Positions 24,401 to 32,508 of a stretch of DNA of 64,000 nucleotides are shown here, one piece after another; position 1 is the stretch's first letter; the number at the start of each line of letters is the position of its first letter. The translations under genes were made by a program, and so were the position numbers. The DNA is from Oribacterium sp. KHPX15 (GTDB lineage: Bacteria; Bacillota; Clostridia; Lachnospirales; Lachnospiraceae), in the NCBI RefSeq assembly GCF_900107835.1, contig NZ_FNRG01000020.1:1-64000 (forward strand). Reading direction: 5' to 3'. The notes under the pieces were generated by a model. That model saw only the letters and a list, made by a program, of their open reading frames with translations. It searched no databases and was not told the DNA's origin.

Positions 24401-24705
24401 ACTACATTGTGGAAATTCCGGAGGACGGTCTCAGTGAACGAAAGATCCGTGTACATAAGCCGGAATGGAAAAATTACAGCTTTACCGTAAACGGTAATGT
24501 ACAGGCAACGGAAGACTTTGGCGACTACCTGATCTTCGTCACCGGCGAAAGAAAGCTTGATATACAGATGATCAAGGATGTAATCCCCTGGAGAGATATA
24601 GCTAAAGTTGTGGGAGGCATCGCGCTGGTGATACTGCTGATTACTTTGGTGAACAGATTCAGGAAGAAAAAACAGCCTAAGAAGAATGCGACTGAAAAAA
24701 GCTGA
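21445..24705 (+). CDS. GLUG-repeat surface protein with coiled coil and C-terminal anchor
   Basis: 1086 residues from MKKNSKKIMKTALL, with GAGGAG in front. Sec signal peptide (~1-30), then a beta-rich N-terminal domain. GLUG-type GGIAG/GGITG motifs recur (for example GGIAGYNLRTG, GGITGRNGG, GGIAGQQQ, GGIAGYSDG). A long coiled coil separates two blocks at ~350-670. One membrane helix (~1050-1070) and a Lys-rich cytoplasmic tail end the protein. Overlap with the RND gene implies coupled translation and a shared envelope complex, like a periplasmic-adaptor-sized spacer (inference). Confidence 0.8.
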   Translation: MKKNSKKIMKTALLCMMIPAVLMNTPGMIYAAETVAPETTEVSSIDTGSDKDDSINNGSISTGSENNDSENKDTIIINSIEDYKSFAKKCRANVWSNNITVNLNTDLDFSDEATFPTISYFNGTFLGNDHKILNVRSGNPMFRTIGPAGTVQNLELSSVVTSERDKTAAFVSENYGLVENITVKSNVSGKTTTGILSALNGDTGVIRGCHVSGSLEGDNATGAIAGRNEGLIEDCSSSARVNTSVRESSVSTEDIKDILENILITKNINNVENFKNRVDTGGIAGYNLRTGTIRNCESTGDTGYSHIGYNTGGITGRNGGAIENSVNKGSVLGRKDTGGIAGQQQPEITVDFSPDVLTSLSDEIDQISVLVTDTLNTTEGMTNSTYDRLNGISRTLTEVKNSTNTMYNASLERFDELAETINSSTEILLNAVGDIGGDMDYLDDSLDDLSRMSDNLSASIDDLAYAFSMSDAEKNALIAQNNQLREDLNYSSAFVAEAQNHLLPEVPEARQARVNEGATRINRLLGNVRATRTMLEGLRRQRELIANGTVQTDFNRRSAALNASVSNILDSLGDMDNASSGLSKFSSSLGGTLTGISNGININVKSSPVIRAAGDKLYAQLDSLSAQLDSLSAFGRDDSMEVLNNLSEINRRFSSITDLLKNERDRLNNIADNGGVFNDTSAPGNSTSRIIGCKNAGNVSGDIGVGGIAGTIGIEYDLDPEKDIIKSNDRSLDYSFGASAILMGSENLANVEGRGNYTGGICGKLEIGYLSGNQNTGDVKSESGHFVGGIAGYSDGTLDQNTARCRITGEKNVGGIAGYGTTLTYNSAAVTILGDEEYAGSVAGKIDKLDSDVLWGNVYYGGNYGAIDNIDYAGMAEESPAPLGTLLVKFMLGGNLIDIKEAAPGTLLKDVEFPEVEEKEGFFIQWDQPLDTVIEDDIVVNASYYLPVALLNAPQNYMDSSKPVLIVDGQFMEEDVLGFSMPEENHYIVEIPEDGLSERKIRVHKPEWKNYSFTVNGNVQATEDFGDYLIFVTGERKLDIQMIKDVIPWRDIAKVVGGIALVILLITLVNRFRKKKQPKKNATEKS

Positions 24706-24723
24706 CAAACAGGAGGATAGTAC

Positions 24724-25713
24724 ATGTACAGCGCTGATGATAACAGATATGAAAAAATGGAGTACAACAGATGTGGTGCTTCGGGACTGAAGCTTCCGAA
24801 GATATCACTGGGACTCTGGCATAATTTTGGTGATACCGGGAATTATGAAAACATGGTCAATATGTGTACCACTGCCTTCGATAACGGAATAACACATTTT
24901 GATCTTGCAAACAATTATGGTCCTAAGCCGGGAAGTGCAGAGATTAATTTTGGAAGGATCATGAAAGAAGTTTTCCCGGGTTACAGAGATGAGCTTATCA
25001 TTTCAACAAAAGCCGGATATGACATGTGGCCGGGACCTTACGGAAACTGGGGAAGCAGAAAATACCTGATTTCAAGCCTTGACCAGTCTCTTAAGCGTAT
25101 GGGACTTGATTATGTAGATATCTTTTATCATCACAGAATGGATCCGGAAACCCCTCTGGAGGAAACCATGGGGGCTCTTCAGCAGATCGTGAGAAGCGGA
25201 AAGGCCCTGTATGTCGGATTATCAAACTATAACGGTGAGACTCTGGAAAAAGCCTCAGCAATCCTTAGTGATCTCAAGGTTCCTTTTGTCATCAATCAGA
25301 ATCGTTACAGCATTCTTGACAGAACTATCGAAAAGAATGGTCTCAAGGAGAAAGCGCAGGAACTTAAGAAAGGAATTATCTGTTTTTCACCTCTTGCACA
25401 GGGACTCCTTACTGACAGGTATCTTGACGAAATTCCTGCTGACAGCAGAATCCGCACTGACGGAAGATTCCTAAAAGAAAGTACGGTAATCGAAAAGAGG
25501 GATGCAGTAAGAAGCCTTAATGAGATAGCAGCTGAGCGCGGTCAAAAGCTGTCAGAAATGGCACTTTCCTGGATATTGAAGGATGACTGTATAACATCGG
25601 TTCTAGTCGGAGCTTCAAGACCGGGTCAGATTTTGGATAATATAAAGGCACTGGAGAACACCACATTTACTAAGGACGAGCTGGATAAGATCGATAGTGT
25701 ATGTAATGGATGA
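24724..25713 (+). CDS. Aldo/keto reductase (YghZ/MgrA-like)
   Basis: 329 residues behind AGGAGG. It follows the YghZ/GAP-reductase branch: ISLGLWHNFGD, DNGITHFDLANNYGP with catalytic Asp/Tyr, ISTKAGYDMWPGPYGNWGSR with catalytic Lys, and DYVDIFYHHRMD. SVLVGASRPGQILDN binds the NADP phosphate. A TIM-barrel NADPH-dependent reductase, probably of L-glyceraldehyde 3-phosphate or methylglyoxal. It starts 18 bp after the surface-protein gene and may be co-transcribed. Confidence 0.92.
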   Translation: MYSADDNRYEKMEYNRCGASGLKLPKISLGLWHNFGDTGNYENMVNMCTTAFDNGITHFDLANNYGPKPGSAEINFGRIMKEVFPGYRDELIISTKAGYDMWPGPYGNWGSRKYLISSLDQSLKRMGLDYVDIFYHHRMDPETPLEETMGALQQIVRSGKALYVGLSNYNGETLEKASAILSDLKVPFVINQNRYSILDRTIEKNGLKEKAQELKKGIICFSPLAQGLLTDRYLDEIPADSRIRTDGRFLKESTVIEKRDAVRSLNEIAAERGQKLSEMALSWILKDDCITSVLVGASRPGQILDNIKALENTTFTKDELDKIDSVCNG

Positions 25714-25786
25714 AACGGACTAGATGCCGGTTTATTAAAAATAATTTCACTAGATGTTTCTTGAATTATTTTTAAGGTGTAATGGT

Positions 25787-25838
25787 AAAAAAGATTAACG
25801 TTGGTGGCTTTGGAAATTTGCAAAGTCGCCAACGTTAA
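25787..25838. terminator. Terminator between convergent genes
   Basis: TTAACGTTGGTGGCTTTG pairs with CAAAGTCGCCAACGTTAA (two G-U type differences) across 8 bases. On the minus strand it is followed by TCTTTTTTACC, so it mainly serves the ATPase gene. Confidence 0.8.
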
Positions 25839-25845
25839 ATATTTT

Positions 25846-27270
25846 CTAGGTTTCAAACAAATCCTCGCCGGTAATGATATTCTGAGCTATGTCAGAATAT
25901 TTATTATATTTAAACCCATTTCCGCATATCAGAGTTACATGAATAGCCCCGGTAGAACCGGACTCTTTTTGAAAGTCGGTAACTCTGTTTTGGAGTTTTT
26001 TATATTCATCTTCATCTAGAGCATATTCTGAATTTGTGAATTTCATCTCGCAAAGATTGGTGACACCATCTTTCCTTGAAATGATGAGGTCAATCTGAGC
26101 GCCTTTTTCTGATTCCTGACTTCTCCAGGCAAATTCACTGGTTTCTATTCCACTGATGCCCAATACTTTTTTGATTGTGTCTATATGGTTAAAGCAGACT
26201 ATTTCAAAGGATGTCCCTCTCCAGGAATTGTATCCCGGGGAATTGATATATGTATTCCATGAGTCGAACTTCTTATCTTTAAGAAATTTTATAGCAAAGA
26301 GAGTGAAGGGATCTATAAGCTGGTAAAAGGAATCAGTACTTCCCTTTGTGATATCAGAATATTTACGGATAAATCCACATTCTTCCAACTCTTTGAGATC
26401 TTTGGTTAAAACCGAACCTCCTCCGATGTCGGATTCCTTTGAGAGTTCTGTTCTTGTCATGCCACATTTCTTCTTTGCCAATGCTTCAAGTATGGCCATG
26501 TGTTTTTCTGGTTTATCAAACAATGAAAGGAAGAGATTGGTGTATTCGTTATTCAGTTCACCGTGTTCTTTAAAACATAACTCGTTTATATTTTGAGCCA
26601 GACTTAAACGGGAATCCAACAGATTAAGGTACAAAGGAACTCCGCCGAATACCATGTAGCTTTCAATCATCTGGCTTCTCGTCATCACTATATCATTTAG
26701 CTCATACATTTTTTCGCACTCTGAAAGAGTAAACGGATTTAGATGTATTTGTTTTGTTATTCTGTTATGAAACCCTTTTTTGTTTGTCAAAAGATTAGTG
26801 ATTATCCAGGAAGTGGCTGAACCACAAACGATCAACACTAGATCCGCCTGTGAAGATGCCCAACTGTTCCAGAAGTAATCTAAAGCACTTTTGAAATCAG
26901 ACCTTGCAGTATCCATCCATGGAAGTTCATCAAGAAATATAACTCTTTTATTATTGAGAGGTTCCCTATAAATCTTTTCGCTTTCAAGAAGTTGACGGAG
27001 ACGGCCAAAGGCTTCGAACCAATCTTTTGGAGGCGTTTTATCATTGTATCCATATGAGCATAGACTTTCGTTAAAAGCTCGTAGCTGGCTCTTGGTTTTT
27101 GAATCAGTCAGACCTGTAGCATAAAACGAAAACTGACGGTTAAAATATTCTCTTACAAGATAGGTTTTTCCTATTCTTCGCCTTCCGTAAACTACGACAA
27201 ATTCCGGTCTTTTTGATTTAATGCATTGGAAAAGGCTGTCTTTTTCATGTTTTCTTCCGATGATCTTCAT
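25846..27270 (-). CDS. AAA-type ATPase of the DUF234/PD-(D/E)XK group
   Basis: 474 residues from MKIIGRKHEKDS behind GAGGTG. VVVYGRRRIGKTYLV is the Walker A motif, VIFLDELPWMD Walker B, and LVLIVCGSATSW sensor 1. A winged-helix segment (CGMTRTELSKESDIGGGSVL) follows, then a C-terminal nuclease-like fold (AQIDLIISRKDGVTNLCEMK resembles D-ExK). Proteins of this group are widespread, often mobile, and of uncertain biological role. It is a single gene with repeated boxes in front. Confidence 0.88.
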   Translation of the reverse strand: MKIIGRKHEKDSLFQCIKSKRPEFVVVYGRRRIGKTYLVREYFNRQFSFYATGLTDSKTKSQLRAFNESLCSYGYNDKTPPKDWFEAFGRLRQLLESEKIYREPLNNKRVIFLDELPWMDTARSDFKSALDYFWNSWASSQADLVLIVCGSATSWIITNLLTNKKGFHNRITKQIHLNPFTLSECEKMYELNDIVMTRSQMIESYMVFGGVPLYLNLLDSRLSLAQNINELCFKEHGELNNEYTNLFLSLFDKPEKHMAILEALAKKKCGMTRTELSKESDIGGGSVLTKDLKELEECGFIRKYSDITKGSTDSFYQLIDPFTLFAIKFLKDKKFDSWNTYINSPGYNSWRGTSFEIVCFNHIDTIKKVLGISGIETSEFAWRSQESEKGAQIDLIISRKDGVTNLCEMKFTNSEYALDEDEYKKLQNRVTDFQKESGSTGAIHVTLICGNGFKYNKYSDIAQNIITGEDLFET

Positions 27271-27289
27271 ATCGCACCTCTTTTGTGGC

Positions 27290-27364
27290 ATAAATCGCCA
27301 AAAGTAAACTATTAAACATGCTTTTGGCGATTTATAAGCCCTAAAATAATTATAAATCGCCAAA
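27290..27364 (-). promoter_or_regulatory. Three copies of an ATAAATCGCCAAA box upstream of the ATPase gene
   Basis: ATAAATCGCCAAAAG (27290-27304) is inverted at 27321-27335 and repeated directly as ATAAATCGCCAAA at 27352-27364. The first lies only ~20 bp before the start codon. This looks like an operator array or a mobile-element end. Confidence 0.7.
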
Positions 27365-27520
27365 GAGAGTTTTTCAACTAGTTGTTTATGAGTTTTCGGT
27401 AAATGAAAAATGCGTGGGTTTGATTTTATAGCTCAACAGAGCTTAATTTTAGTGAATATATGGTCGATTCATGAGATAATGAAGAGGAGTTTATTTTAGT
27501 TGGAATGAAAGAGGTAGAAG

Positions 27521-28096
27521 ATGACTGATAAGATCAAAATGTCTGCCAACGAGGCATTGGAACGACTTAAAAATGGCAATAAAAAATACGTTGAGACCGG
27601 ACTTAGCAACGGTGATGTTTCCTACTCAGTCAGGTTAAAAACTTCAGGTCATGGGCAGGAACCCTTTGCTGTTGTGGTGACCTGTTCAGATGCGAGAGTG
27701 ATTCCGGAAACCATTTTTTCTGCAGGAATAGGAGAACTGTTTGTCATCCGTGTTGCGGGCAATGTTATCGACGATCATCAGCTGGGAAGTATTGAATATG
27801 CCGCAAGCCATCTGGGCGCCAGGCTTATCGTGATCATGGGGCATACAAATTGCGGAGCCATCGGTGCTGCCTTCCATCCCGATGATGATAACAAGTATAT
27901 CAGATATATACTTCATGAAATACGTTATGCTATAGGCGATGAAACAGATCCGGAAAAGGCCTGCATACTGAATGTTAAGCATAGCATTGAGACTGTAGAA
28001 GAAAGTCTGGAGATAATAAAAGAAGAACATGAGCACAGCCTGAAGGTGGTTGGCGCAGTTTATCATATCGATACAGGTGTGGTGGAGTTTGTGTGA
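27521..28096 (+). CDS. Beta-class carbonic anhydrase
   Basis: 191 residues. Zinc ligands are visible as C55 in VTCSDARV (with Asp57/Arg59 catalytic dyad) and H108/C111 in GHTNCGA. GELFVIRVAGNV is the conserved core strand. It interconverts CO2 and bicarbonate, supplying bicarbonate to carboxylases under low-CO2 growth. The next gene starts 27 bp downstream. Confidence 0.95.
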   Translation: MTDKIKMSANEALERLKNGNKKYVETGLSNGDVSYSVRLKTSGHGQEPFAVVVTCSDARVIPETIFSAGIGELFVIRVAGNVIDDHQLGSIEYAASHLGARLIVIMGHTNCGAIGAAFHPDDDNKYIRYILHEIRYAIGDETDPEKACILNVKHSIETVEESLEIIKEEHEHSLKVVGAVYHIDTGVVEFV

Positions 28097-28123
28097 TAAA
28101 GTACATCGTATCCGAGGACGAAA

Positions 28124-28780
28124 ATGGTTTCAAAAAGTAAAAAGGATACAGACAGTGTTATAATCACTTTTGGGATTGTTTTGCTGCTGATGGAAATCTG
28201 GAAGCAGCTTATGATATGGAAGGTGGAGTTTGGAGGAAGGTACGAGATATGGTATTTTCCGTTCCAGCTTTGTTCTATGCCTATGTACCTTTGCCTTATG
28301 TATGCGGCTTTGGCAGGACTTAAAAGCACGGAAAGAATCAGAGCAGTAATACTTACTTTCATACGCGATTATGGATTTCTTGGTGGTATCATGGCACTCA
28401 TCGTGCATGACGGACTCATACACCCGGGGTACGCGGCATTGACAGCCCATGGATTTATATGGCATGTGCTTATGCTGGTGCTGTCTCTGTATATCACGTT
28501 TAATGGTTTAGCACTTCCGGGAATCTCCGGATTTGTAAGTACACTTCCACTTTTTCTGATTCTTTCGAGCATGGCAGAGATAATAAATGTCATCTTCCAT
28601 GAGCTGGGTGATTGCGATATGTTCTACATTTCCCCATATCATAACAGTTCTCAGATTGTATTCAGGGATATAGATGCCATAACGGGCAGACCGCTGGGGA
28701 TCATAATTTATCTTATTTCGATGTGCATCGGAGCACTCGCGATTCATTTTATCCTGGATACGATATACAAAAAAATATAA
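28124..28780 (+). CDS. YwaF-like (TIGR02206-type) integral membrane protein
   Basis: 218 residues with about six to seven membrane segments. IWYFPFQLCSMPMYLCL matches the conserved lPLhlC-type helix of the YwaF family, and AHGFIWHVLMLVL a second conserved His helix. The biochemical function in bacteria is not established. A GAGG ribosome site precedes the ATG; probably co-transcribed with carbonic anhydrase. Confidence 0.75.
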   Translation: MVSKSKKDTDSVIITFGIVLLLMEIWKQLMIWKVEFGGRYEIWYFPFQLCSMPMYLCLMYAALAGLKSTERIRAVILTFIRDYGFLGGIMALIVHDGLIHPGYAALTAHGFIWHVLMLVLSLYITFNGLALPGISGFVSTLPLFLILSSMAEIINVIFHELGDCDMFYISPYHNSSQIVFRDIDAITGRPLGIIIYLISMCIGALAIHFILDTIYKKI

Positions 28781-28848
28781 GAAAAATTGGTGAAAAAGAT
28801 GTATAATTGTACAATGTTAATAAATAAACGATCTCAAGGAGGCCCAAT

Positions 28849-29604
28849 ATGGCAAAAACAGCAATAATCACCGGAGGTTCACGTGGTATAGGAAAGGCAA
28901 TGGCTCTTAAGCTTGGAGAGCTTGGCTATGATGTAGTCATTAACTACGTAAGTGAGTCTTCAAAGGCAAAGTCAGAGGAAATCGCAGAGCAGCTTAAGAA
29001 GGATTACGGCGTAGATTCTCTGGTTGTAAGAGCAGATGTCAGCAAGTACGAGGACTGTGAGGCTCTCGTTAAGGCTGCGGTTGACAAGTTCGGTGAGAAC
29101 ATCGACGTTCTCGTAAACAACGCAGGTATCACCAACAACTGTAACTGGATAGACATTACCCATGAGCAGTATGAGAAGGTTATCGCAACCAATCTTATGA
29201 GCCTTTTACATATGACTCATCTGGTTCTTCCTCACATGATCAACCACTCCGACAAGGAGCATCAGGCAATGATCGTCAATATCTCATCAGTTGGCGGACT
29301 TACAGGTGTTATCAACCAGGCAGATTACTGCGCAGCCAAGTCCGGCGTTATCGGTCTCACCAGAGCCCTTGCACTTGAGTTTGCAGGAAGAGGCGTACGT
29401 GCCAATGCCATCGCTCCGGGCATGATCATGACAGATATGCTTCGCGGCGTTAACCAGGACGAGCTCAATGCTCTTGCCGGAACAATTCCTGAGGGATATA
29501 TCGGTGACGTTTCCGATATCGCAGGTGCTCTTGAGTATATCCTTAAGGCTCCTTATCTCACAGGTCAGGTTATCTCACCTAACGGTGGATTTGTGCTTCA
29601 GTAA
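28849..29604 (+). CDS. Short-chain dehydrogenase, FabG/acetoacetyl-CoA-reductase type
   Basis: 251 residues behind CAAGGAGG. TGGSRGIGKA is the NAD(P) loop, NNAGI the structural motif, and Ser (NISSVGG) - Tyr/Lys (YCAAK) the catalytic set. ANAIAPGMIMTDM and SPNGGF are typical of 3-oxoacyl reductases. It lies alone, without other fatty acid genes, so its substrate may be a free or CoA-linked beta-keto acid. Confidence 0.92.
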   Translation: MAKTAIITGGSRGIGKAMALKLGELGYDVVINYVSESSKAKSEEIAEQLKKDYGVDSLVVRADVSKYEDCEALVKAAVDKFGENIDVLVNNAGITNNCNWIDITHEQYEKVIATNLMSLLHMTHLVLPHMINHSDKEHQAMIVNISSVGGLTGVINQADYCAAKSGVIGLTRALALEFAGRGVRANAIAPGMIMTDMLRGVNQDELNALAGTIPEGYIGDVSDIAGALEYILKAPYLTGQVISPNGGFVLQ

Positions 29605-29634
29605 AAATAAGATATTCAATATTTATGGAAATTT

Positions 29635-29674
29635 AACAGGTGGAGTGTTCTCTGGTGAGAACACTCCACCTGTT
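29635..29674 (+). terminator. Strong intrinsic terminator of the SDR gene
   Basis: A perfect 18-bp stem starting AACAGGTGGAGTGTTCTC, with a 4-base loop, lies 30 bp past the stop codon. Confidence 0.88.
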
Positions 29675-29762
29675 TAGCATTTATATAATGCCGGAACATC
29701 GCCGACATATAATGTTAGAAACGATGCGTGATTTTTACATATTAATTATTCAGGAGGTAAAC

Positions 29763-30392
29763 ATGCGAAGTAAAAATTTTAAAGCACTTAGATTTGCGGT
29801 TGTTCTGGCTTTGATCATGTCACTTTTTTCTATCACATCATTTGCCGGATATTGGGAGCAAGACTACTACGGCGACTGGTACTATGTAAATGATTATGGG
29901 TATTATGCGACAAACCAATGGGTTGGCAATTATTATCTCGGAAGTGACGGTGTTATGCTTGTGAACTCATGGACACCGGACGGTTATTGGGTAGGTTATG
30001 ATGGAAAATGGGACGGACAGCCGTCACGTTACGCTAGTAATTACTATGGTTCAGGTAGCAGCTCCTCATATGTAACCACATCCGGTACTTACTATGGCTG
30101 TTTATATGACAGTGGCTATGGTATAGCACATCTTTACTCAGTTTCGGTCGGTAGTGATGTTCTGACAGTTACAGGTACCTTAGATTATTATCCTGGTGAT
30201 AACTGGGAGAACACAACTCAGATGAGTTACGGTACATATCAGTTTAAGCTTACCGGTCAAACTAGATATGGGGAAGGTACTGATGAAGGGTTCTACGCTA
30301 TGAGTAAATCAGATTTTATAAATAGCACCGGACCGGTTCTGTATATAACAGTTGCAAATGGAGTTGCAACGGAGCTTTGCTACGGAGCTTGA
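29763..30392 (+). CDS. Exported protein with cell-wall-binding-type repeats
   Basis: 209 residues from MRSKNFKALRF behind a perfect AGGAGG; the long in-frame extension upstream crosses the terminator and is rejected. Sec signal peptide (~1-28). Residues ~30-90 have aromatic/Gly repeats (YYVNDYGYYATNQWVGNYY, GVMLVNSWTPDGYWVGYDG) similar to choline-binding-type modules. The C-terminal ~100 residues form a beta-rich domain with no family I can name. Probably held on the wall surface. Confidence 0.7.
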   Translation: MRSKNFKALRFAVVLALIMSLFSITSFAGYWEQDYYGDWYYVNDYGYYATNQWVGNYYLGSDGVMLVNSWTPDGYWVGYDGKWDGQPSRYASNYYGSGSSSSYVTTSGTYYGCLYDSGYGIAHLYSVSVGSDVLTVTGTLDYYPGDNWENTTQMSYGTYQFKLTGQTRYGEGTDEGFYAMSKSDFINSTGPVLYITVANGVATELCYGA

Positions 30393-30410
30393 TAAACGAT
30401 TCTGATAATT

Positions 30411-30445
30411 AAAATGGACGGTTCTCATTGAGAACCGTCCATTTT
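30411..30445. terminator. Bidirectional intrinsic terminator
   Basis: A perfect 16-bp stem AAAATGGACGGTTCTC with a 3-base loop lies between convergent genes. Confidence 0.9.
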
Positions 30446-30455
30446 GTTCTTCTTC

Positions 30456-32228
30456 TTAATCCCACCAGTAAAGACCATGAATTATATCTATGTGGTCTCC
30501 GCTTACTGTAATGTCGTAAACTCCGGCCGGTGTATAACCGCTGCTTTCGTCGCAGAGACGGGCCATCCAGCTGAGTGGATTATCCCCGGACTCCCAACCA
30601 TCAAGCTCCTCAGGTTTTTCGATAACCGTATCCTCATCAAGGATGTAGCCGGTGGCTCCGTTATTGACGCTTTCATTCGGAAGCAGGTAGCATTCCTTGC
30701 TTGTCAGTGTTCCGGCTGCGTAGTGCTCGGGCTTATTCTGAACAGTGTATTTCTCAAAACGTTCGGATTCTTCCCTGCCAAAACCACCTTCTTCACGGCC
30801 TATGCTGTCCGGCATCAATCCATTCATTACATCCGTGTACCAGTAATCATAGGATACCGGAAGGAAATCTACATCTTTGGTACGAACATCCTCCCAATCC
30901 ATGCCCCATGGACGGAGATAGATATAGTATCTGAAGCTGCCATGATCATCCTCGTATTTGCAATTAACTTCAATCATATGGTCATAGTCACTTACGTCGG
31001 AGGCACCGGGGTCTACCATCCAGTCCGCATGCTGAACATTTTCCTCATCTGTCAGGAATGAACCTTTCTCACTCTTCATGCAGCCTGCATCTGTGGTGCC
31101 GGGACCGAAGCTGACCTCTACTTCACAAATAAGCTTTTCTGCGGAGCCTTCATCATCCCAAAGAACGATTCGGCCGGTGTTTTCACTTTCTACAAAGATT
31201 GATCCGCAGACATCATATATGCTGTCTTCCAGTTCCTCGTAATCACCGTGGCAGGATTCTAACTTATACCATCCGTACCAATCCTTATCCCAGTAGTCAG
31301 CATAGGGAGATGACTTGGCCTTTCCGTGTTCTCCTAATTCAGCCTGCGCGTCAGAGCGTACGGTTGTGGCTGCTGCGCCTGATCCAGTTTTCGTTGTCTC
31401 TTCCTCTTTCTCTTCTTTTGATTCCTCAGAAGATTTAGATTCAGTATCGGACTTTGTTTCAGTCTGCTTTTCTGAGTCGGTCTTACCAGCTGCCGTATCC
31501 TTAGGGCAGAAGAAAATATAATACTCACCGTCCTTTATATAAGTCGCCTTAAGACCGTCATCCTCTACGTCCCAACTAAGCTTGACATCTTCGGAATCCA
31601 CCGAACCGTAATCATTGAGATTGGACCAATGCAGATTTTTGAATTCTTTGCCCTCGATTACAGCGTCCATGGTATGATCGGCACGAAAACTCATCTGAAG
31701 CACATCAGCTGCGATTTCGTCAGTTGGATCTCCCAGAATGTCCGTTACTGAAACAGACTTCCAGTCCTGAATCATAAACTTCTCTGATTCCGGAAGATAC
31801 AGTGCGGGGTCAGCAGCAGGAGTGCCTTCTTTTGCGAAGGTAAAATCCATTCCCATGCCCAGCATATCCTTGACAACAAAACAATCCTCCCCCAGTTCAC
31901 CGGTGATGTCTGTTCCCTCTACGGTGATGGTAATGGTTGTGTCATCCTTTTTCCATTTGACTTTTTCGGATTCCCCGTTTACTGTCATGACGCCTTTACC
32001 GTTGCCTTTTAGTTCGATTCCGAAGCCGGAAAGGTCGTCTCCTGTCATGGCTACGCCCATCATTTCACCGATTACAGGAATGTAATTTCCTTCCATCGGG
32101 TCCGATTGCTTATTTTCGTCAACAGAATCTCCACCGCAGCCTGTAAGGCAGAGTGCAAGGCAAATCACAAATGCCATTACAGCTGCCAAAAGTTTGCGTG
32201 TTGCTTTTTCATCTTTCTTTTTTTCCAT
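30456..32228 (-). CDS. Large uncharacterised lipoprotein
   Basis: 590 residues behind AGGAGG. After a positively charged start, the hydrophobic signal ends CLTGC (lipobox). Residues ~45-250 are two lipocalin-like or DUF5640-like beta segments with repeated IELKGNGKGVMTVNGESEKV pattern. A Ser/Glu/Lys/Thr linker (~255-300) leads to a C-terminal beta domain rich in Asp/Trp/Tyr. The family is unknown to me. Related modules occur in the acidic exported protein at 55.7 kb. Confidence 0.65.
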   Translation of the reverse strand: MEKKKDEKATRKLLAAVMAFVICLALCLTGCGGDSVDENKQSDPMEGNYIPVIGEMMGVAMTGDDLSGFGIELKGNGKGVMTVNGESEKVKWKKDDTTITITVEGTDITGELGEDCFVVKDMLGMGMDFTFAKEGTPAADPALYLPESEKFMIQDWKSVSVTDILGDPTDEIAADVLQMSFRADHTMDAVIEGKEFKNLHWSNLNDYGSVDSEDVKLSWDVEDDGLKATYIKDGEYYIFFCPKDTAAGKTDSEKQTETKSDTESKSSEESKEEKEEETTKTGSGAAATTVRSDAQAELGEHGKAKSSPYADYWDKDWYGWYKLESCHGDYEELEDSIYDVCGSIFVESENTGRIVLWDDEGSAEKLICEVEVSFGPGTTDAGCMKSEKGSFLTDEENVQHADWMVDPGASDVSDYDHMIEVNCKYEDDHGSFRYYIYLRPWGMDWEDVRTKDVDFLPVSYDYWYTDVMNGLMPDSIGREEGGFGREESERFEKYTVQNKPEHYAAGTLTSKECYLLPNESVNNGATGYILDEDTVIEKPEELDGWESGDNPLSWMARLCDESSGYTPAGVYDITVSGDHIDIIHGLYWWD

Positions 32229-32508
32229 AAATCCTCCTAAACTTCCTTAATAAAACCGGGACGTTTCTTCAGAAAAAATCCCTCACTTCTCATATTATTT
32301 GTTTCTGATGAAAAATTAAAGCATTTTAATTAAATTTCCTCTTATAGCTTATGATTTATAAGAATAATAAGGGGCGAAGTACCCCTCTGAAAAATATGGT
32401 CCTTACAAACCGGAGTTGCTTATCAAGCATGATCATTGTGTCGAAGTACATTTATATTGTTTGAAAATGAATAATATTTTTCGATCGAACGTAAAGGAGA
32501 CAGAGAAC
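32229..32508. other. Divergent intergenic region before the biosynthetic locus
   Basis: 280 bp, very AT-rich, with a short AGGGG/CCCCT hairpin (32370-32386) and an AAAGGAG ribosome site (32492-32499). Promoters for both divergent genes should lie here but no clean pair was fixed. Confidence 0.35.
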
